From assembly GCA_900169975.1 (NCBI GenBank), contig LT827125.1:313468-377467 (forward strand): DNA of 64,000 nucleotides, written 5' to 3'. The stretch comes from Pseudoflavonifractor sp. Marseille-P3106. GTDB lineage: Bacteria > Bacillota > Clostridia > Oscillospirales > Oscillospiraceae. The translations under genes and the position numbers were made by a program. Of this stretch, positions 60,595 to 64,000 are shown in pieces (within the stretch, counting starts at the first letter, position 1; every line of letters starts with the position of its first letter). The notes below the pieces were generated by a model. The model was not told where the DNA came from and searched no databases. It saw nothing but the letters and a program-made list of their open reading frames with translations.

Positions 60595-61191
60595 GTGGTC
60601 CGCTTCGAGCCTCTGACTACCGGCGTAGTGACCTCCGAGAGCGTGAGCCGGAGCAGCACGATCACCGATAACCCGGTTGAGGGCGGCTCCAATATCCAAG
60701 ACCATGTTTTTACTCAGCCGTTGAGCTTCCAGATCAGCGGGACGGCCATCAATGGCGCGGACACCATCGCCGCCCTGCAAAAGATGTGGAAGAGCGGCGA
60801 CATCATCACCTACACCGGGAGGAACCGCATCAGCAACCTTGTCATCCAGCAGCTCCAGAGCACCCACGACGCCAAGAACCGTGGGGGCTTCACGTTTACG
60901 GCCACCCTAAAGCAAGTCACCCTGGGTAGCTCCGTGGACAGTGGAACGGCCTCTACTATGGCCGGTATGGACGCTGCGGCCTCCGCGTCACAGCCCAAGG
61001 CAACCACCAAGGCGGCGCAGAAGTCTTCCTCCCAAACCTCCAGCACTAAGGCGGACGGCCTGAAAACCACCGTCTCCACCACGATTTCATCCAGCGCCTA
61101 TATGTCCTATGTAAACAGCTTCAACAGCAAGCCGAAGAGTAGCGCGGGGCCAACGTCCCGCGCTACTCCCAGCAACACCGGGAGGAGGTAA
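60595..61191 (+). CDS. Dit-like tail/baseplate protein
   Basis: A protein of 198 residues from GTG 60595, resembling the N-terminal domain of Dit-like tail proteins: SRSSTITDNPVEGGSNIQDHVFTQPLSFQISG and IITYTGRNRISNLVIQQLQS. The frame is open back to 60553, and an in-frame ATC at 60565 stands after AAGGGGGTG and would add YTLEGRKCGV, so a non-standard start is possible. The C-terminus is Ser/Thr/Lys-rich and disordered. It joins tail tube to baseplate. Confidence 0.7.
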   Translation: MVRFEPLTTGVVTSESVSRSSTITDNPVEGGSNIQDHVFTQPLSFQISGTAINGADTIAALQKMWKSGDIITYTGRNRISNLVIQQLQSTHDAKNRGGFTFTATLKQVTLGSSVDSGTASTMAGMDAAASASQPKATTKAAQKSSSQTSSTKADGLKTTVSTTISSSAYMSYVNSFNSKPKSSAGPTSRATPSNTGRR

Positions 61192-61197
61192 CGGACC

Positions 61198-61554
61198 ATG
61201 CAGCTTATTGACCTTGGGCAAGAGGTTGAGTATATCGACATCGACGTGAGCAAGGTCCCCTACACCTTTTCCGTGAAACTCAGCGACAAGACCTATTCCT
61301 TTACCATCCGGTACAACGACACCGGCGGTTTCTTTACCCTGGACCTGTCTGTGACGGCCACCGGCGAAGTGCTTGCCTACGGAGACCCCATCCGCTACGG
61401 GCGGCCACTGTTCGGCCCCATTGAGGATGAGCGCTTTCCTTTGCCGGTCATCATTCCCTTGTGCCTCACGGGGGACGATGTGGACGCCGTGACGTGGGAG
61501 AACCTGGGGGAAGAGGTCAAGCTCTATCTCTTCGACAGGGAGGGAACGGAATGA
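61198..61554 (+). CDS. Baseplate plug protein
   Basis: A 118-residue beta-rich protein; VSKVPYTFSVKLSDKTYSFTIRYNDTGGFFTLDL and DPIRYGRPLFGPI ... FPLPVIIPL match the phage baseplate plug family (DUF6983-like). It closes the baseplate hub. It overlaps the hub gene by ATGA. Confidence 0.7.
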   Translation: MQLIDLGQEVEYIDIDVSKVPYTFSVKLSDKTYSFTIRYNDTGGFFTLDLSVTATGEVLAYGDPIRYGRPLFGPIEDERFPLPVIIPLCLTGDDVDAVTWENLGEEVKLYLFDREGTE

Positions 61555-62396
61555 GCTTCTGGATGAGAGAGGCCAGTCTCCAGATTGGGAGCAAGAAGTA
61601 CAGTATGGACAATCTGTACTTTGAGTTTGAGGTCCCCTTTGAGGACAGCGACACCATCCAGACGGCCAAATTCAAAGCCTACAACCTGTCTGAGAGCACC
61701 CGAAAGGGTATCAAGCGCGGGGACGTTATCATCCTCAACGCAGGCTACGAGGGCGACGTGGGGGCTATCTTCGTCGGCCAAGTGAGCGCTTGCAGCCACA
61801 AGCACCAAAATACCGAGTGGATCACCGAAATCTCAGCAACCGCCGCTATGGACCAATGGCTCAACTCCAAGGTCTCCAAGACCTATGCCAAGGGCAGCAC
61901 GGCGAAAGAGATTGTCTCCGATCTGCTCAATATCTTTGGGGTTGAAATCGGGGATTTTTCCCTCGCCACGAACAAGGTCTATGACCGGGGGCTGGTGTGC
62001 AACGGCAAGGTAAAGGACGAACTCAAGCGCATTGTGGTGAACGACTGCAAGAGCCGGTTCCTTATACGCAACGGGAGCGTCTTCATCAATGACCCGACTA
62101 AGGGCATCGCAAATGGCCTTGTCCTTACCCCTCAGAGCGGCTTGCTGCTGTCCGGGAATGAGGTTGAGGAAACCGTCATAGCCGTGGGCAGCGACAGCCA
62201 GAAAAGCAGCGCCACCAAGAGCGGAGAGGGCAACTATGTGACCCGTGAGTGCCTGCTCAATTACCACATCGGACCGGCTGAGCAAGTTGTCATCCAGTCT
62301 CATAGCCTCAACGGGCGCTTCATCGTTGCCAAGGGGAAGCACACCGGCACACCGAAAGGCAACTGGAAAACCACCATCGAAATGAAACCGGCGTAA
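61551..62396 (+). CDS. Baseplate hub protein (gp27/XkdQ-like)
   Basis: A 281-aa protein: FEVPFEDSDTIQTAKFKAYNLSESTRKGIKRGDVIILNAGYEGDVG and STAKEIVSDLLNIFGVEIG fit the phage hub (gpD/gp27-like) fold. The ATG at 61551 is on the previous stop; upstream frame belongs to the plug gene. It forms the trimeric ring under the tail tube that carries the spike. Confidence 0.78.
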   Translation: MSFWMREASLQIGSKKYSMDNLYFEFEVPFEDSDTIQTAKFKAYNLSESTRKGIKRGDVIILNAGYEGDVGAIFVGQVSACSHKHQNTEWITEISATAAMDQWLNSKVSKTYAKGSTAKEIVSDLLNIFGVEIGDFSLATNKVYDRGLVCNGKVKDELKRIVVNDCKSRFLIRNGSVFINDPTKGIANGLVLTPQSGLLLSGNEVEETVIAVGSDSQKSSATKSGEGNYVTRECLLNYHIGPAEQVVIQSHSLNGRFIVAKGKHTGTPKGNWKTTIEMKPA

Positions 62397-62411
62397 AGGA
62401 GGGACCTTACC

Positions 62412-62948
62412 ATGCCGAGACAAAACCGAAAGCAAGCCTATGAGGACGCCAAGAAACAGGCGGACGCGGCGGGCCTTTGCGTTGCGGACGTTGTAAAGGT
62501 CCTTGCCTTTGACGAGGCGGCCTTGACCGTCGATGTTCAGCCGATCACCCGTTATCCCGACGAAGACACATTCCAGACCAAGCCGCCGGTCCTGGCCGTC
62601 CCCGTGGCTACCATCTACGGGGGCGGCTTTGTCATCCGTCCTGTCTACAAGGCCGGGGACATCGGCGTGGTGGTCTACCTGGACCGGGACAGTGACGCCG
62701 TTATCGCTGGAGGTGCGGAGGCAGACCCCAACACCGAGCGCCTGCACAGCGGGGATGATGCTGTCTTTGTGGGCGGCATCCGCACCGGCGGCAACTCCAT
62801 ATCCGGCCTCCCCGCCGGGTCCCTGAGCCTGGGGACATCCGACGGCGGCGTGTACCTGTCCATCTCGCCAAGCGGCATCGACATCAAGGGGAATGTGACC
62901 ATCACCGGGGACCTGACCGTTACTGGCGGCGTGGTCAACCTGAACTGA
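62412..62948 (+). CDS. Baseplate spike protein (Gp138 N-terminal domain)
   Basis: A 178-aa protein with an OB-fold-like Gp138_N domain (VADVVKVLAFDEAALTVDVQPI ... YKAGDIGVVVYLDRDSDAVI) and a C-terminal beta-helix-like segment (SLGTSDGGVYLSISPSGIDIKGNVTITGDLTVTGGVVNLN). It forms the membrane-piercing needle with the PAAR protein that follows. Confidence 0.8.
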   Translation: MPRQNRKQAYEDAKKQADAAGLCVADVVKVLAFDEAALTVDVQPITRYPDEDTFQTKPPVLAVPVATIYGGGFVIRPVYKAGDIGVVVYLDRDSDAVIAGGAEADPNTERLHSGDDAVFVGGIRTGGNSISGLPAGSLSLGTSDGGVYLSISPSGIDIKGNVTITGDLTVTGGVVNLN

Positions 62949-62962
62949 GGGAGGTATGCGCT

Positions 62963-63301
62963 ATGCCTGGAGCTGCACGGCAAGGGGACGCCATACAAGG
63001 CACCACAGCGGGGGAGCACAACGGACACGCCACCCCGCACGGTCCCCTCCCTATCACGGGAACGATCTCCGGTGGGTGCTCCGGGGACGTTTTCATCAAC
63101 GGGCGACCGGCGGCCTATGTCGGAAGCACCACAACCGAAAATGACGCCTGCTGCGGGAGCAGCCAAGGGAGCATCGCCCAGGGCAGCAGCAGCGTCTTCA
63201 TCAACGGAAAACCCGCCGCCCGTATCGGGGACACCCTGGCCGCCCACAATGGCACCGGGGCCGTCTCTGATGGCAGCGGGGACGTTCTGATCGGAGGGTG
63301 A
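62963..63301 (+). CDS. PAAR-type spike tip protein
   Basis: A 112-residue protein with PAAR-like repeats: PGAARQGDAI, GCSGDVFINGRPAAYVG, GSSSVFINGKPAARIGD, and the His/Cys residues (HNGHATPHG, CCG) suited to binding a metal at the needle tip. It follows the spike gene by 14 bases. Confidence 0.85.
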   Translation: MPGAARQGDAIQGTTAGEHNGHATPHGPLPITGTISGGCSGDVFINGRPAAYVGSTTTENDACCGSSQGSIAQGSSSVFINGKPAARIGDTLAAHNGTGAVSDGSGDVLIGG

Positions 63302-63304
63302 GAT

Positions 63305-63679
63305 ATGCAAGATAACTGGACCCTTAAAATTGACCCCGAAAGCAGAGACCTCATCCTCGATGACGCCGGAGCGCTGGAGACCATATCGGGCGATGAAACC
63401 ACCGCCCAGGCCGTCCGGCTGACGCTGGAGGTCTACCGAGGGGAGTTCCCCTTTGACCCCACCCACGGCACGGAGTATGAGCGCATCATGGGCAAGAAGC
63501 GGAGCGAGCTGGAGGATGACGAAATCCCGGAGGTAATTCGGGACGCCGTCTTCCAGGAGCCACAGGTTGCCGAAGTGAGCGCCGTGGACTATGAGCTTGT
63601 GGGCCGGGGCCTGGAGGTCTCTGTGACTGGCCGCCTCCAGAGCGGCAATACCATCACTACGGAGGTGAGCACAGCATGA
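63305..63679 (+). CDS. Baseplate wedge protein (gp25/DUF2634-like)
   Basis: A 124-residue protein: GDETTAQAVRLTLEVYRGEFPFDPTHGTEYERIMGKK and VTGRLQSGNTITTEVS match the gp25/W-like baseplate component that starts sheath assembly. It overlaps the next start by ATGA. Confidence 0.8.
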   Translation: MQDNWTLKIDPESRDLILDDAGALETISGDETTAQAVRLTLEVYRGEFPFDPTHGTEYERIMGKKRSELEDDEIPEVIRDAVFQEPQVAEVSAVDYELVGRGLEVSVTGRLQSGNTITTEVSTA

Positions 63680-64000
63680 GCAATCAAGAATGGGGCGTGA
63701 CCGAGCGCGGCTTCCACCGGCCTACTTACGTAGAGCTTCTGGACGCCATCGAGTACAAGGCGCGGGAGCTGTTCGGGAGCAAGGCCAACCTGACCGTCCG
63801 GTCCCCCCTGGGCATCTTCCTACGGATTTTCGCATGGATGCTGAACATCCTGTTCAGCCTCATGGAAGATGTCTACAATAGCCGTTTCGTTGATACGGCG
63901 GTAGGGACCAGCCTCTACAACCTGGGGAAAGCTATCGGCTTGTCCCTGCTTCCCGCGCAAAAGGCGTCCGGCTACGTCGAGTTCACCGGCGCCGCCGGTA
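63676..64000 (+). CDS. Baseplate J/gp47-like protein (truncated by window end)
   Basis: The first 108 residues are visible: RPTYVELLDAIEYKARELFGSKANL, SPLGIFLRIFAWML and FVDTAVGTSLYNLGKAIGLSLLPAQKA are the characteristic N-terminus of baseplate J proteins. The frame is open at the edge; the rest of the gene lies outside. Confidence 0.85.
   Translation, partial: MSNQEWGVTERGFHRPTYVELLDAIEYKARELFGSKANLTVRSPLGIFLRIFAWMLNILFSLMEDVYNSRFVDTAVGTSLYNLGKAIGLSLLPAQKASGYVEFTGAAG

Larger units (their letters stand above)
20236..64000. mobile_element. Contractile-tailed prophage (left 43.8 kb)
   Basis: The stretch has integrase, repressor, early, replication/recombination, packaging, head, neck, sheath, tube, tape-measure and baseplate genes in canonical order. 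A tail sheath plus baseplate hub, plug, spike and gp25-like proteins make it a myovirus-type phage. All lysis candidates except the early SleB-type hydrolase, and the tail fibres and attR, must lie past the window's right edge. Most genes look intact; the methyltransferase at 35246 is frameshifted. Confidence 0.9.

Overview
The window reads as chromosome plus prophage from a high-GC Gram-positive anaerobe of the Clostridia, most like an Oscillospiraceae gut bacterium (Flavonifractor/Pseudoflavonifractor-type). This rests on GC-rich codon use, strong AGGAGG ribosome-binding sites and the gene content: a cyclic beta-glucan synthase-like giant, the paired YmfF/YmfH M16 proteins, DUF421/DUF4363 proteins and NrdR. 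The species call is inference.

Positions 1-20235 are host housekeeping genes. On the + strand lie a 2308-aa cyclic glucan synthase-like glycosyltransferase/GH94 protein, the two M16 peptidase-like proteins, lgt, folD and nrdR. A bidirectional terminator follows. Then come a two-gene minus-strand operon of envelope proteins (DUF421, DUF4363), a metallophosphoesterase, carAB behind a good sigma-A promoter, and guaA behind another.

From the 3' end of guaA to the end of the window (about 20.24-64.0 kb) lies the left 43.8 kb of a contractile-tailed (myovirus-type) prophage. Its right end is outside the window. The lysogeny module is on the minus strand: tyrosine integrase, a zinc-ribbon protein, a PD-(D/E)XK-like protein and an XRE repressor. 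A divergent strong promoter at 23309-23336 starts a long rightward early operon. It carries many small proteins, several HTH proteins, a sigma region-2-like protein, a probable recombination protein, a one-chain SbcD-SbcC (Mre11-Rad50) fusion, a DnaD-like replication protein, a SleB-type cell-wall hydrolase, a frameshifted cytosine methyltransferase, a MazG-like fusion, a DUF5131 radical-SAM-like protein, RecU and a Gp49-family protein. A region-4-like late regulator (41316-41825) and two tandem promoters precede a single HAD-family gene closed by a terminator.

Next is an unusual cassette of three consecutive ParB/sulfiredoxin-fold proteins. The third is fused to a Rossmann methyltransferase-like domain and is translationally coupled to a close relative of CmoA, the carboxy-SAM synthase. 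Packaging, head and tail genes follow in standard order: TerS, TerL, portal-MuF fusion, DUF5661-U35 protease fusion, HK97-fold capsid protein, neck proteins, DUF3383 sheath, DUF3277 tube, chaperone with a likely frameshift product, tape measure, Dit-like protein, plug, hub, spike, PAAR tip, gp25-like protein and a truncated baseplate J protein.

The strongest candidates for something undescribed are: (1) the ParB/ParB/ParB-methyltransferase/CmoA-like cassette, possibly a carboxy-SAM-dependent DNA modification; (2) the SbcD-SbcC fusion; (3) a family of three hairpins with an identical GTGCAA loop and differing, still-paired stems in front of early genes; (4) long poly-G tracts that put a methyltransferase out of frame and sit in front of a sigma-like gene; (5) mutually exclusive hairpins that could hide the ribosome-binding site of the late regulator. 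I saw no tRNA, rRNA or CRISPR array. The only stretch over 300 bases without a protein gene is 23232-23550, the early promoter and structured leader.
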